Shown in pieces: positions 8,685-17,250 of a DNA stretch of 64,000 nucleotides. A program made the translations under genes and the position numbers. The DNA is from G963663315 sp965214205 (lineage in GTDB: Bacteria > Pseudomonadota > Gammaproteobacteria > Arenicellales > Poriferihabitantaceae). Position 1 is the stretch's first letter. Each line of letters opens with the position of its first letter. The notes under the pieces were generated by a model. That model was not told the origin of the DNA. It made no database searches and saw only the letters and a program-made list of their open reading frames with translations. The stretch covers positions 62,001 through 126,000 of the forward strand of contig OZ243941.1 of the NCBI GenBank assembly GCA_965214205.1, written 5' to 3'.

Positions 8685-9122
8685 ATGAAATTTGCTATAA
8701 AGACGATATACCTCAAGGACGCTTCATTCGAATCCCCGTCCACCCCCGGCATATTTACCAGAACCGGAATCAGACCCGAATTTGATCTTCAGGTATTCGT
8801 TGATTACCGACCCGTTGATGAAAAAGCGGGGCTGGCGGAAATAGTCCTGAAAACCACCGTCACCTCCAAACATGAAGAGACCACACTGTTTCTCGCCGAA
8901 GTCCATCAGGCCGGGGTGTTTGAAATTGAACACCCGGACAAGGAAACCTACCAGATCATAGTGGAAGTGACCTGCCCACAGATTCTCCTGCCATTCGCGC
9001 GCGAGGAATTGAACAACCTGATCACCAAAGGCGGATTCAGTCAGTTTTTACTCGCCCCGATCAATTTCGAATCCATTTACCGGGAAAAAATGGAGCGGGA
9101 CCAGGAAATTGCCGCGACCTGA
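8685..9122 (+). CDS. secB: Protein-export chaperone SecB
   Basis: 145 aa, matching SecB length. Typical features: the start FAIKTIYLKDASFESP, the strand EFDLQVFVDYRPVDE, then CPQILLPFAREELNNLITKGGF and the ending LAPINFESIY. SecB is a cytosolic homotetramer that keeps preproteins unfolded and hands them to SecA, which is encoded at 27.7-30.4 kb. It lies between yibN and gpsA on the same strand and its end overlaps the gpsA start by 14 bp. Confidence 0.97.
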   Translation: MKFAIKTIYLKDASFESPSTPGIFTRTGIRPEFDLQVFVDYRPVDEKAGLAEIVLKTTVTSKHEETTLFLAEVHQAGVFEIEHPDKETYQIIVEVTCPQILLPFAREELNNLITKGGFSQFLLAPINFESIYREKMERDQEIAAT

Positions 9123-10134
9123 TCACGTCACTGTTATCGGAGCAGGCTCATGGGGAACGTCACTCGCCATTCTTCTATGCCGCAATATCAACCGCGTCAT
9201 ACTGTGGGGACGCAATCCCGAAACCCTGTATCCGATTATCCGGGACAGACGCAATGACCGGTACCTTCCGGGAGTCAACCTGCCTGACAACCTCGCAGTG
9301 GAGCCCGACCCCGACCAGGCGATCAACAATGAACTGTGTTTTGTGGTGGTCGTGCCCAGCCATGCTTTTCATCAAACGCTGAGCGACCTGAAAACCCGAA
9401 TCGAATCCCTCGGCGGAAACCCCGCCTCGGCAACACTGGTCTGGGGCGCCAAAGGCTTTGACACACACAGCGGCGGCCTGTTGAGTGACACGGTAGCCCG
9501 GATCTTTCCCGACACCGAAAAACTGGGGGTGATATCCGGACCCAGTTTTGCCCTGGAAACCGCCCGGCTGCTTCCCACCGCATTGACACTGGCGTCAAAA
9601 TCAGCCGTACATGCCCAATCCATGGCAATGTGGTTCCGAACCCCTTTTACACGGGTCTATTTCAGTGACGACCCGACCGGCGTACAGCTGGGTGGAGCTA
9701 TTAAAAATGTAATGGCGATCGCCGCCGGCATCAGCGATGGACTGGGTTACGGCGCCAATGCCAGAGCCGCGTTGATTACCCGTGGATTGTCGGAAATGTC
9801 CCGCCTCGGCATCGCCCTCGGTGGAAAGCCTGAAACCTTCATGGGACTGACCGGAGTGGGCGACCTGATTCTGACCTGTACGGATGATCAGTCACGCAAT
9901 CGCCGATTTGGCCTGGGGCTGGGCCAGGGGCGGCCGCAGGACGAAGTGGCCAGGGAAATCGGACAGGAAATCGAAGGTATCAACACCGTCACGGAATTAT
10001 TCAGACTCAGCCGCAAGCATCGGATCAACATGCCAATCACCGAACAGGTCTACAACATTGTCCGCCACAACGCCAACCCGGGCGCCGCGGTGGAGCAACT
10101 GCTTCAGCGCGACCCCGCGCCGGAATTCAGATAA
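9109..10134 (+). CDS. gpsA: Glycerol-3-phosphate dehydrogenase [NAD(P)+]
   Basis: 341 aa. The NAD(P)-binding motif GAGSWGTSLA lies at residues ~11-20. Later come the conserved GAKGF, SGPSFALE, the catalytic-lysine segment LGGAIKNVMAIAAGISDG and the substrate loop GLTGVGDLILTCT. The enzyme makes sn-glycerol 3-phosphate for phospholipids. The start is a TTG at 9109 inside the end of secB, with AGGA four bases upstream; no ATG or GTG exists in the right place to give the complete Rossmann strand. This suggests coupled, perhaps weak, translation after secB. Confidence 0.96.
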   Translation: MPRPDHVTVIGAGSWGTSLAILLCRNINRVILWGRNPETLYPIIRDRRNDRYLPGVNLPDNLAVEPDPDQAINNELCFVVVVPSHAFHQTLSDLKTRIESLGGNPASATLVWGAKGFDTHSGGLLSDTVARIFPDTEKLGVISGPSFALETARLLPTALTLASKSAVHAQSMAMWFRTPFTRVYFSDDPTGVQLGGAIKNVMAIAAGISDGLGYGANARAALITRGLSEMSRLGIALGGKPETFMGLTGVGDLILTCTDDQSRNRRFGLGLGQGRPQDEVAREIGQEIEGINTVTELFRLSRKHRINMPITEQVYNIVRHNANPGAAVEQLLQRDPAPEFR

Positions 10135-10167
10135 TTTCGCGGCATTTCGCAGCTTGGGCCGGGCGCC

Positions 10168-10986
10168 TCAATCATAACTGTGCTGGTCGCAAGGGAATGT
10201 CCCCTGCCTGACCTGGGTTACGTAATCCTCAAGCGCTCCCTGTATACCGGCTGGATTTCCCTGCAGAAAATTCTTCACAAACTTCGCGGTTTTGCCCGGA
10301 TACAGCCCGAGCAGGTCATGCCAGACCAGAATCTGCCCATCGGTTCCCGCACCCGCGCCGATCCCGATAACCGGCACCTTGACCGATTCAGTCAGTTTCT
10401 TGCCGAGAGTCCTGGGGACGCACTCGATCAGAATAATGCTGGCTCCCGCCTGCTGCAGGATTTGCGCCTCTTCTATAATCGCCTGCCCCTGTTCCGGGTC
10501 CCGTCCCTGCACCCGATAACCGCCCAGATGATTAATGGATTGCGGGGTAAGACCAATGTGCGCGCACACGGGAATGCCTCTTTCCGTCAATAATCGCGTG
10601 GTTTCCCCCAGCCAGCCCCCGCCTTCGAGCTTGACCGCGTGAGCGCCCTCGCGCATCAGGATCGCGGCATTTTCCAGACTCTTCGATTCCGAGTAATAAC
10701 TCATGAAAGGCAGGTCGGCAATGATCATGGCGCCCAGATTGCCCCGCTTTACACAGCGAACATGATACGCCATATCCTCGATTGTAACCGGCAGGCTGCT
10801 GTCATGACCCTGTATCACCATCCCCAGGGAATCCCCGACCAGCAGCGCTTCCATCCCCGCGTTACTCGCCGCCCAGGCGCTGCAATAATCATAAGCGGTC
10901 AGACAGGCGAACTTCTTGCCCTCCCGCTTGATCCGGTTCAGGGTATTGATCGTGACCGCAGGGCGAGCGCCGGACTGAACTGACAT
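10168..10986 (-). CDS. panB: 3-methyl-2-oxobutanoate hydroxymethyltransferase
   Basis: 272 aa from the ATG at 10986; the frame stays open to an ATG at 11064, but those 26 residues are not PanB-like and come from the repeat-flanked intergenic sequence. Key pieces: TAYDYCSA, the metal-binding Asp in LLVGDSLGMVIQGHDSSLPV, IIADLPFMSY, AVKLEGG, the GLTPQSINHLGGYRVQGR loop and IGIGAGAGTDGQILV. PanB makes ketopantoate, the first step of pantothenate and CoA synthesis, and two other CoA genes (coaD, coaE) are in this window. The usual partner panC is not adjacent. Convergent with gpsA. Confidence 0.96.
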   Translation of the reverse strand: MSVQSGARPAVTINTLNRIKREGKKFACLTAYDYCSAWAASNAGMEALLVGDSLGMVIQGHDSSLPVTIEDMAYHVRCVKRGNLGAMIIADLPFMSYYSESKSLENAAILMREGAHAVKLEGGGWLGETTRLLTERGIPVCAHIGLTPQSINHLGGYRVQGRDPEQGQAIIEEAQILQQAGASIILIECVPRTLGKKLTESVKVPVIGIGAGAGTDGQILVWHDLLGLYPGKTAKFVKNFLQGNPAGIQGALEDYVTQVRQGTFPCDQHSYD

Positions 10987-11057
10987 TTCGGTTATCGCAT
11001 GAGAAAATGACTGTACATGAATGACTGATAATACTCCATCGGGAACAGCAAACCAAT

Positions 11058-11102
11058 CCGTCATTCCCGATCCTCTCCGTCAATTCCCGCCTCCGCGGGA
11101 AT
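11058..11102. repeat. ATTCCC-N8-GGGAAT palindromic repeat upstream of panB and infA
   Basis: Perfect 8-bp stem ATTCCCGC / GCGGGAAT with loop CTCC at 11083-11102, preceded by a degenerate half copy (cgtcattcccg, from 11060). It shares the paired layout (CGTCA(A)TTCCCG twice, ~25 bp apart) with the element at 1850-1898. It lies in the divergent gap between panB and infA, so it is transcribed in neither coding region. Confidence 0.7.
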
Positions 11103-11153
11103 CACGAATTGAGAAACTCCCGCCTGTTTCTGAGCCCGGACACCACTTTTCAT

Positions 11154-11183
11154 TTGCTCTGAACCGTAGTCTTAATTTACACT
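11154..11183 (+). promoter_or_regulatory. Possible promoter of infA
   Basis: A weak sigma-70-like pair, TTGCTC at 11154-11159 and TACACT at 11178-11183 with an 18-bp spacer, ends 28 bp before the infA ATG. Matches to consensus are partial (4/6 for the second hexamer), so this is only a candidate. Confidence 0.25.
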
Positions 11184-11211
11184 TCGCCCCTGTTTAATAC
11201 ATGGTAATCCG

Positions 11212-11430
11212 ATGGCAAAAGAAGAAGGCATAGAAATGGAGGGCACGATTATAGAAGCCTTGCCCAATACTTTGTTTCGAGTGGAACTTGAAAACGGGCA
11301 TGAGATCATTGCGTATATCTCCGGGAAAATGCGCAAGCACTATATCCGGATACTGCGCGGAGACAAAGTAACCGTCCAACTCACTCCTTATGATCTGACC
11401 AAAGGCCGAATTGTTTTTCGTGTCCGCTAG
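11212..11430 (+). CDS. infA: Translation initiation factor IF-1
   Basis: 72 aa, exactly the family length. It is a single S1/OB-fold domain: MAKEEGIEMEGTIIEALPNT, then FRVELENGHEIIAYISGKMRKHYIRIL, GDKVTVQLTPYDL, and TKGRIVFR at the end. IF-1 binds the A site of the 30S subunit during initiation. The gene is single, convergent with ftsY (11 bp apart), and not next to aat or clpA as in some relatives. Confidence 0.98.
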   Translation: MAKEEGIEMEGTIIEALPNTLFRVELENGHEIIAYISGKMRKHYIRILRGDKVTVQLTPYDLTKGRIVFRVR

Positions 11431-11441
11431 ACACGGAACGA

Positions 11442-12371
11442 TCAGGAGGCCGCAACGCCCGGCAACAAGGCCGCAACAAACTCATCCGCGTCAAACGGCT
11501 TTAAATCCGGGATACCCTCCCCAACCCCGATATACCTGACAGGCAAGTCAAACTTGTGCGCCAGCGCAATTACGATACCGCCACGGGCGGTACCATCCAG
11601 CTTTGTAACACACAAGCCGGTCAGTGGAATCGAACGGTTGAAGCTATCGACCTGGGAAAGCGCGTTCTGACCATTACCCGCATCGACTGTGAGATACACG
11701 TCATGCGGCGCGGTTTCGTCTGTCTTGCCTAATACCCGTTTGATTTTGGCCAGTTGCGCCATCAGGTCGCTGTGAGTATGCTGCCGCCCCGCCGAATCAA
11801 TCAGCAGATAATCGACCCCTCTGGCCCTGGCGGCGCTGTACGCGTCGAATGCGACCGCCGCGGCGTCAGAACCGTGCGCCTGGGAAATAACCGGTATCTC
11901 AAGTCTCTCCCCCCAGGTCTGAAGCTGTTCAATCGCGGCGGCGCGAAAAGTATCGCAAGCGGCCAACATGACCGAGTGGCCATTTTGCCTGAACCGATTC
12001 GCCATTTTCGCCAGCGTCGTGGTCTTGCCGACTCCATTTACGCCAACCATCAATATGACATGAGGTTTATGAGACGCAACCGGATTTTCCCCGCGCTGAC
12101 TCTCGTTCAGGATGGCCAGGATGATCTGCCTGAGACTGTTGATCACCTGCTCCTGCGAGTCGTGATGACCGGACCTGACCGCGTCGCGCAACCGGTCAAC
12201 GATCAACCGGCTGGTAGCCACGCCCAGGTCGGCCATAATCAATTGATCCTCAATCTCGTCGAATAACTGGTCGTCGAGCTTCGGCTTCGACGAGAACAAG
12301 CCCATCAGGCCGGAAGACAGAGCCTGCCGGGTTTTTGCAAGCCGCGAAAATATTCCCTGATTCAATGCCAT
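11442..12371 (-). CDS. ftsY: Signal recognition particle receptor FtsY
   Basis: 309 aa: the N domain (residues ~1-100) and the G domain, without the long acidic A domain of E. coli FtsY. GTPase motifs: P-loop GVNGVGKTTT (~110), DTFRAAAIEQL, G3 as DSAGRQHTH (the usual form is DTAGR), DAGNGQNA and G4 TKLDGTARGG, then GVGEGIPDLKPFD. FtsY receives ribosome-SRP complexes at the membrane. The gene is divergent from rsmD, as in many gammaproteobacteria, but ftsE and ftsX, usually downstream of ftsY, are absent. Infer: membrane targeting by the N-terminal amphipathic part, as in other short FtsY proteins. Confidence 0.96.
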   Translation of the reverse strand: MALNQGIFSRLAKTRQALSSGLMGLFSSKPKLDDQLFDEIEDQLIMADLGVATSRLIVDRLRDAVRSGHHDSQEQVINSLRQIILAILNESQRGENPVASHKPHVILMVGVNGVGKTTTLAKMANRFRQNGHSVMLAACDTFRAAAIEQLQTWGERLEIPVISQAHGSDAAAVAFDAYSAARARGVDYLLIDSAGRQHTHSDLMAQLAKIKRVLGKTDETAPHDVYLTVDAGNGQNALSQVDSFNRSIPLTGLCVTKLDGTARGGIVIALAHKFDLPVRYIGVGEGIPDLKPFDADEFVAALLPGVAAS

Positions 12372-12424
12372 GATATTGAACTAAAAGTGTTTCAACGTAC
12401 AGGTCAATCTGCCGTCTGTTCATT

Positions 12425-13060
12425 ATGTACTGTAAAAACGGGGTTTGTATCGTATCATTGTCACCTGGAATTTCATTGGTTATCTGGACTGTTTTCTTGA
12501 AAAAACCGGGCCAACTCAGAATCATAGGAGGGCAATGGCGAAGTCGGGTCATCCACTTTCCTCAAATCCACAATTTACGGCCTTCTCCGGACGCGATCAG
12601 GGAGACGCTGTTCAACTGGCTGTCTGGACATATTCCGGACTGCGTCTGCCTGGATCTGTTCGCCGGAAGCGGGGCATTCGGTTTTGAAGCCGTTTCACGA
12701 GGCGCCCGCAAAGCCGTACTGGTGGAAAGCAACCGGCGCGCCGTCCGCCAACTCCACGAAACCAGCCGGCTACTCGGCGCCGACAACCGGATTGAAATAC
12801 AGCATAATCGGGTTGAGGATTACTTCAAAAGCGCCGATGAAAAGTTTGACCTTGTATTCATGGACCCCCCTTTTCAACCGGGGCAGATTGAGACGACCTG
12901 CCAGGGGCTGCTCGGAAACGATTGCCTGCAACGCCAGGCGCTGGTCTATATCGAATCGAAGAAGTCAAATATTCCCTTACCAATTCCCGCAACCTGGCAT
13001 ATTATCCGTCAGGTTGAGCGAGGATTGGTACGGTCAACACTGATTCACATCCGGGATTGA
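12425..13060 (+). CDS. rsmD: 16S rRNA (guanine966-N2)-methyltransferase
   Basis: Up to 211 aa. The conserved protein begins near GQLRIIGGQWRSRVIHFP (residue ~29), then LRPSPDAIRETLFNWL, the SAM-binding motif LDLFAGSGAFGFEAVSRGA and the catalytic DPPF (FDLVFMDPPFQ). The first ~24 residues are hydrophobic and not typical; the true start may be TTG at 12497, as only one ATG (12425) exists upstream. RsmD methylates G966 of 16S rRNA. It is the first gene of rsmD-coaD-yfhL (6 and 36 bp gaps), a common gammaproteobacterial trio, and lies divergent to ftsY. Confidence 0.93.
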   Translation: MYCKNGVCIVSLSPGISLVIWTVFLKKPGQLRIIGGQWRSRVIHFPQIHNLRPSPDAIRETLFNWLSGHIPDCVCLDLFAGSGAFGFEAVSRGARKAVLVESNRRAVRQLHETSRLLGADNRIEIQHNRVEDYFKSADEKFDLVFMDPPFQPGQIETTCQGLLGNDCLQRQALVYIESKKSNIPLPIPATWHIIRQVERGLVRSTLIHIRD

Positions 13061-13066
13061 AGATAA

Positions 13067-13546
13067 ATGAAAAAAACTGTGGTCTACCCAGGCACTTTTG
13101 ATCCGATAACGAATGGTCACAGCGACCTGTTGCGCCGCGCCACCCAAATGTTTGATCGCATCATATTGGCTATCGCGCACAACCCTGAAAAATCCCCTCT
13201 GTTTTCAATGGAAGAACGGATTGAGCTCGCCCATAGCGTATTGGGTGAAACCGATAACATCGAGGTCACTGGATTTTCCGGGTTGTTGATCAATTTTGCC
13301 AGGGAACGGAACGCGACTGTGATTCTGCGCGGCTTGCGCGCGGTATCGGACTTCGAATACGAGTTCCAACTGGCCTTGATGAACCGGAAACTCGACAGCA
13401 ATATTGAAACGGTTTTCCTGACGCCTTCGGAAAATCAAACCTTCGTCTCTGCCAGTCTGGTGAAGGAGATCGCGCGCTACGGCGGCGACATCAGCAAATT
13501 CGTGCACCCCAGTGTCTATGACGCTCTGGTTGACAAATTCAGTTAA
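13067..13546 (+). CDS. coaD: Phosphopantetheine adenylyltransferase
   Basis: 159 aa, the normal length. The nucleotidyltransferase motif YPGTFDPITNGH is at residues 7-18, then the ATP-contacting LRGLRAVSDFEYEFQLALMN and the late segment FVSASLVKEIARYGGDIS. CoaD transfers AMP from ATP to 4'-phosphopantetheine, the penultimate CoA step; coaE, for the last step, is at 25.5 kb. It lies 6 bp after rsmD and is likely cotranscribed with it. Confidence 0.97.
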   Translation: MKKTVVYPGTFDPITNGHSDLLRRATQMFDRIILAIAHNPEKSPLFSMEERIELAHSVLGETDNIEVTGFSGLLINFARERNATVILRGLRAVSDFEYEFQLALMNRKLDSNIETVFLTPSENQTFVSASLVKEIARYGGDISKFVHPSVYDALVDKFS

Positions 13547-13582
13547 TTTTCCCGGATTTGATTCCCACGCGGTCCTGGTCCA

Positions 13583-13846
13583 ATGGCTCTCTTTATCACT
13601 GACGAGTGCATCAATTGCGATGTCTGCGAACCGGAGTGCCCCAATGACGCGATTTATCAGGGTGAAATCATCTACCAGATCGACTGGAAAAGATGCACGG
13701 AATGCGTCGGCCATTTCCAGACTCCCCAATGCGTCGAGGTCTGTCCGGTTGATTGTATCCCGGTTGACCCCGACCACATCGAAACCGAAGATCAGTTGCG
13801 GCTGAAATACCAGCGCCTTGTCCAGTCTCCTGACGAGGTCGCCTGA
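13583..13846 (+). CDS. yfhL: YfhL-type 2[4Fe-4S] ferredoxin
   Basis: 87 aa. Two [4Fe-4S] motifs: CINCDVCEPECP at residues ~10-21, and CTECVGHFQTPQCVEVCP at ~38-55. The second has the extra 6-8-residue loop between the second and third Cys, and the protein has a C-terminal helix (LRLKYQRLVQS); both are marks of the Allochromatium/YfhL ferredoxin type. These proteins are low-potential electron carriers. Position after coaD is conserved in many gammaproteobacteria. Confidence 0.93.
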   Translation: MALFITDECINCDVCEPECPNDAIYQGEIIYQIDWKRCTECVGHFQTPQCVEVCPVDCIPVDPDHIETEDQLRLKYQRLVQSPDEVA

Positions 13847-13878
13847 ATCGCCCGGTTGCAGGCAGGACGAAGCAGGCC

Positions 13879-16092
13879 ATGACCCGCCAGTTACACAAAT
13901 CACGGTTCACGGAGCTGGGTTACCGATTACACGAGATCGGCAAACTGAAGCGCCACAGACACGCGATCATCCTCTGTGGCGATATGGACTGGGGAGGGCG
14001 CTCAGCGCAGGATTTGTGTGAGCCGCTCGACAACCGGAACATCATTCTGGTATCCAATCCAGGTAATTCGCCGCTGCCTTCGGCAAAAATCCGACAATCC
14101 ATTGGATTCGACCAATGCCGCAATCACCTGGGCAGCGAATACGACGCGGTTCTCCTTGACTGCCACAGTGGATTCGAGCCGGACGCAATCGGCATTGTCG
14201 CGGGAACCGTCAAAGCGGGAGGACTGCTGATTATGATCACCCCCGCACTCTCAGATTGGCCGAAAATCCGGGATTATCCGTTCGAAAAGCGCACCCCCCA
14301 CGGCCTCTCACCACCCCGTTACAGCCGTTATATTGAACGCCTGTCGCGCAGAGTCCGGTCTTCGGAATACTGTATCCTGATCGAACAGGGCAGCCGCCTT
14401 CCGCCGATGCCGGACCTCCCCCAAAGCCGATCCGGGCAGAACCGTCCTGATCACGGCGATCAGACCGAAGCGGTCAGCGCGGTGCAAAAGGTCGTCACCG
14501 GGCAACGGCGACGCCCTGTAGTTTTACTTGCCGACCGTGGCCGGGGCAAATCCGCCGCCCTGGGGATAGCGGCAAGGACTTTACTGGATAGCGGTCGGGT
14601 GCGTCGTATCGGAGTCTGTGGTTTGAACCGGAAATCAGTTGAAAATGTATTCAAACATGCGCGGGTCGACCCCAGCACGCATAGTTCTGCCCTGAAATTC
14701 ATCCCGGCGGATTTACTGATCAGGGAAAAGGCGGATATCGAAATGCTGCTGGTTGATGAAGCGGCGACCCTACCGATTCCTGTGCTGACGAAAATCCTGA
14801 AAACCTACCCGCGAATCGCCTTTGCCAGCACCGTGCATGGCTACGAGGGTACAGGCCGTGGTTTCGCAACCCATTTCGGGAAATTGCTGAATCAATACAC
14901 AAGAGGCTGGAAAAAATGCGAACTGCGTCAGCCGATCCGCTGGTCAGAACAGGACCCTGTGGAGCGCCTCCTGTTCGACATCCTGCTTCTGGACGCTGAA
15001 CCCGGTCCTGCTGAAGGGGAAAAACATGCGGCGTCGAACATCAGGATAACGGCCGTTGACAAAGACGAACTGGCCGCCTGCGAATCCCGATTGCGGGAAG
15101 TGTTCGCGCTGTTGACTCAGGCGCACTACCGCACCCGCCCGGCCGACCTCCGGTATTTGCTGGATTCCCCCAACCTCTACATCTATTGCTCCAGTTTCCA
15201 GGGGCAGGTATCCGGGGTTGCGCTGGTCTCTGTCGAAGGCGGCCTGTCGGAAACTCATGCCCGGAAAATCTGGGGCAACCGGTCACGGCCAGTCGGCCAT
15301 CTTTTCGCGGAACTGCTTACCGCACAGTCGGGATTCCATGAAGGCGCACAGCAAACCACTGCCCGGATCGTTCGGATTGTCGTTAAGCCAGAATATCAAC
15401 GCAGCGGCATCGGCAGCGCTTTGATTAATGAGATCGCGAACCAATACAACGCCCTGGACTCATTGAGCGCATCGTTTGCAGCGGATGCGCCATTAATCCG
15501 GTTCTGGGCCAAGAACGGGTTTTCGCCTGTGCGCGTTGGATTCAGCCAAAGCGCCAACACCGGCGCCCCGTCCTGCGCGTTGATGTGCCCTCTTTCCGAA
15601 CAGGGGAAACGGCTGGCATACCGGGCACAAGACAAGTTTCGGGAAAACCTCCCGATCCATCTGAAAACCCGCTATCGGGACATGGAACCAAAGCTGGTTA
15701 TCGAAATTTACAACTCGTTGTTTCATCAGGACTACCATTACGCGCCTATGCAGGATGAACTGACCGACCTCGTCGGGTTTGGTTTTGCCTACCGCAACAT
15801 GGGCGATATTGCCAACACCCTGTCCAGGTTTTGTCAGCACCTGCTCACTACCGGCGACGGCCTGGCAGAGATCGACGCAACCCTGCTGATTGAACGTATC
15901 CTTCAGGCAAAACCCTGGCGACAGTGCAGGTCGCTCACGCCCCCGCAAGGAAAAAAACACGGCAAAGCCCGGCTACGGGCAGTAATACGAAGCAGCCTTC
16001 TCAAGAATTTCCCAGCCCAAACCAGCCAGATCTGCCGGGCCTACGGACTGCCCGACCCGGTTCCCGCCGATCAGGAAAACTCCGGTGTCTGA
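13879..16092 (+). CDS. tmcA: tRNA(Met) cytidine acetyltransferase TmcA
   Basis: 737 aa, somewhat longer than E. coli TmcA (671). Domains in order: a DUF1726-like N-terminal region (residues ~30-175), a helicase-like ATPase with Walker A ADRGRGKSAALG (~residue 218) and Walker B MLLVDEAATLP (~285), a GNAT acetyltransferase domain (~380-570, with IVRIVVKPEYQRSGIGSALI for acetyl-CoA binding) and a C-terminal tRNA-binding region (~590-720). It makes N4-acetylcytidine at the wobble position of elongator tRNA-Met, preventing misreading of AUA. It starts 32 bp after yfhL on the same strand and may be cotranscribed. Confidence 0.93.
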   Translation: MTRQLHKSRFTELGYRLHEIGKLKRHRHAIILCGDMDWGGRSAQDLCEPLDNRNIILVSNPGNSPLPSAKIRQSIGFDQCRNHLGSEYDAVLLDCHSGFEPDAIGIVAGTVKAGGLLIMITPALSDWPKIRDYPFEKRTPHGLSPPRYSRYIERLSRRVRSSEYCILIEQGSRLPPMPDLPQSRSGQNRPDHGDQTEAVSAVQKVVTGQRRRPVVLLADRGRGKSAALGIAARTLLDSGRVRRIGVCGLNRKSVENVFKHARVDPSTHSSALKFIPADLLIREKADIEMLLVDEAATLPIPVLTKILKTYPRIAFASTVHGYEGTGRGFATHFGKLLNQYTRGWKKCELRQPIRWSEQDPVERLLFDILLLDAEPGPAEGEKHAASNIRITAVDKDELAACESRLREVFALLTQAHYRTRPADLRYLLDSPNLYIYCSSFQGQVSGVALVSVEGGLSETHARKIWGNRSRPVGHLFAELLTAQSGFHEGAQQTTARIVRIVVKPEYQRSGIGSALINEIANQYNALDSLSASFAADAPLIRFWAKNGFSPVRVGFSQSANTGAPSCALMCPLSEQGKRLAYRAQDKFRENLPIHLKTRYRDMEPKLVIEIYNSLFHQDYHYAPMQDELTDLVGFGFAYRNMGDIANTLSRFCQHLLTTGDGLAEIDATLLIERILQAKPWRQCRSLTPPQGKKHGKARLRAVIRSSLLKNFPAQTSQICRAYGLPDPVPADQENSGV

Positions 16093-16150
16093 CTTAATAA
16101 CGACTTCCCGCCCCTATGATGATGGTTTGAGACGGGGCTATTCTCATCCC

Positions 16151-16166
16151 GTCATTCAGGAATGAC
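16151..16166. repeat. Short perfect palindrome between tmcA and hisC
   Basis: GTCATTC-AG-GAATGAC, a 7-bp stem with a 2-nt centre, in the 84-bp gap between the convergent tmcA and hisC genes. It looks like an internally deleted form of the GTCATTCCC...GGGAATGAC repeat seen elsewhere in the window. No T-run follows on either strand, so a terminator role is doubtful. Confidence 0.45.
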
Positions 16167-16176
16167 AGTTTCCTGA

Positions 16177-17250
16177 TCACTTCAGGGATTTCAGCGCCTC
16201 AACAAAGGCGGTGTTTTCCTCCTCGGCGCCGACAGTTACACGCAGGCAGTTCTCCAGTCGGGCGCCGGGTGTATGCAGGTTCCTGACCAGCACGCCCTTG
16301 TTCATCAGGTCCCTGAACACCTGGCCGCCATCCGACGAAACCCGAATCAGAAGGAAATTGGTCTCGCTGGGGAAAACTTCCACGCCGGGGATTTCCGTTA
16401 ATTGTTCGGACAGTCTGGCGCGGTTTTTCAGGATTTGCGCCGACTGTCGCTCGAATACCGGATAATGTCTCAGGAAAAACTGTGCGCTGGCCTGGGTCAG
16501 CGCATTGATGTTATAGGGCAGCCTCAGTTTCTCCATTTCGCTCAGCCATTTGGGATGACCCACCAGCAGTCCCAGCCTCAATCCAGCAAATCCACTCTTG
16601 GACAAGGTACGCAGTACCAGCAGGTTCGGGCATCCGGCAATCGAATCCAGCCAGGTTTTCCCGCAAAACGCGAAATACGCCTCATCCAGGACAACCAGTC
16701 CGGGCGCCCGCTCCAGTACCCGTTCAACAGACACAGGGTCGAAACAATTTCCGGTCGGATTGTTCGGGTATGCCAGAAAAACACAGGCCGGCTGATGTCT
16801 CTCTATGCCGTCGAGCAGTTGATCGGCATCCAGTGAAAAGTCATCATTCAACGGTATCCCGGCAAACCGCGTGCCTGTCATCGTACAGATCTGGCGATAC
16901 ATCGAGAAAGAAGGGTCGGGGGAGATGAATACCCGGCCCGGACCGCCGACCAGCAGCGCAATCAACTGAATCAGTTCATCCGAACCATTACCCAGCATAA
17001 TCTGACACTGATCCGGGATTTGAAGACGTTGGCGCAGTATGGATTTCAACGCCGCGCTGTCCGGGTCTGGATAGCGGTTGACCTCCACATCGGCGAGAAC
17101 CGATAACCACTCCTCGCGGATGGATTCCGGCGCCGGCCAGGGGCTTTCCATCGCGTCCAGCTTGATCAGTCCATCGGCCTGTGGAACTGTATAGGCCCGC
17201 AAGCCTCGAACTTCCGGTTTTACCCAGCGCTGGATCAGCCGCTCAACCAT
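16177..17250 (-). CDS. hisC: Histidinol-phosphate aminotransferase
   Basis: 357 aa from the ATG at 17250 (MVERLIQRWVKPEVRGL). A longer frame to 17295 begins inside a palindromic repeat and adds 15 unrelated residues. PLP fold-type I features: LGNGSDELIQL, the PNNPTGN loop, LDEAYFAF, and the Schiff-base lysine in LRTLSKSGFAGLRLG; the terminal Arg motif is in ENCLRVTVGAEEEN. The enzyme makes L-histidinol phosphate from imidazole-acetol phosphate and glutamate. Its start overlaps the hisD stop by 8 bp (ATGGTTGA), so it is coupled to hisD. Confidence 0.95.
   Translation of the reverse strand: MVERLIQRWVKPEVRGLRAYTVPQADGLIKLDAMESPWPAPESIREEWLSVLADVEVNRYPDPDSAALKSILRQRLQIPDQCQIMLGNGSDELIQLIALLVGGPGRVFISPDPSFSMYRQICTMTGTRFAGIPLNDDFSLDADQLLDGIERHQPACVFLAYPNNPTGNCFDPVSVERVLERAPGLVVLDEAYFAFCGKTWLDSIAGCPNLLVLRTLSKSGFAGLRLGLLVGHPKWLSEMEKLRLPYNINALTQASAQFFLRHYPVFERQSAQILKNRARLSEQLTEIPGVEVFPSETNFLLIRVSSDGGQVFRDLMNKGVLVRNLHTPGARLENCLRVTVGAEEENTAFVEALKSLK

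Noticed and set aside
10987..11064. 26-residue N-terminal extension of PanB
   Set aside because: Residues are unlike any PanB, and the extension runs up to the palindromic repeat; the start at 10986 gives the family length.
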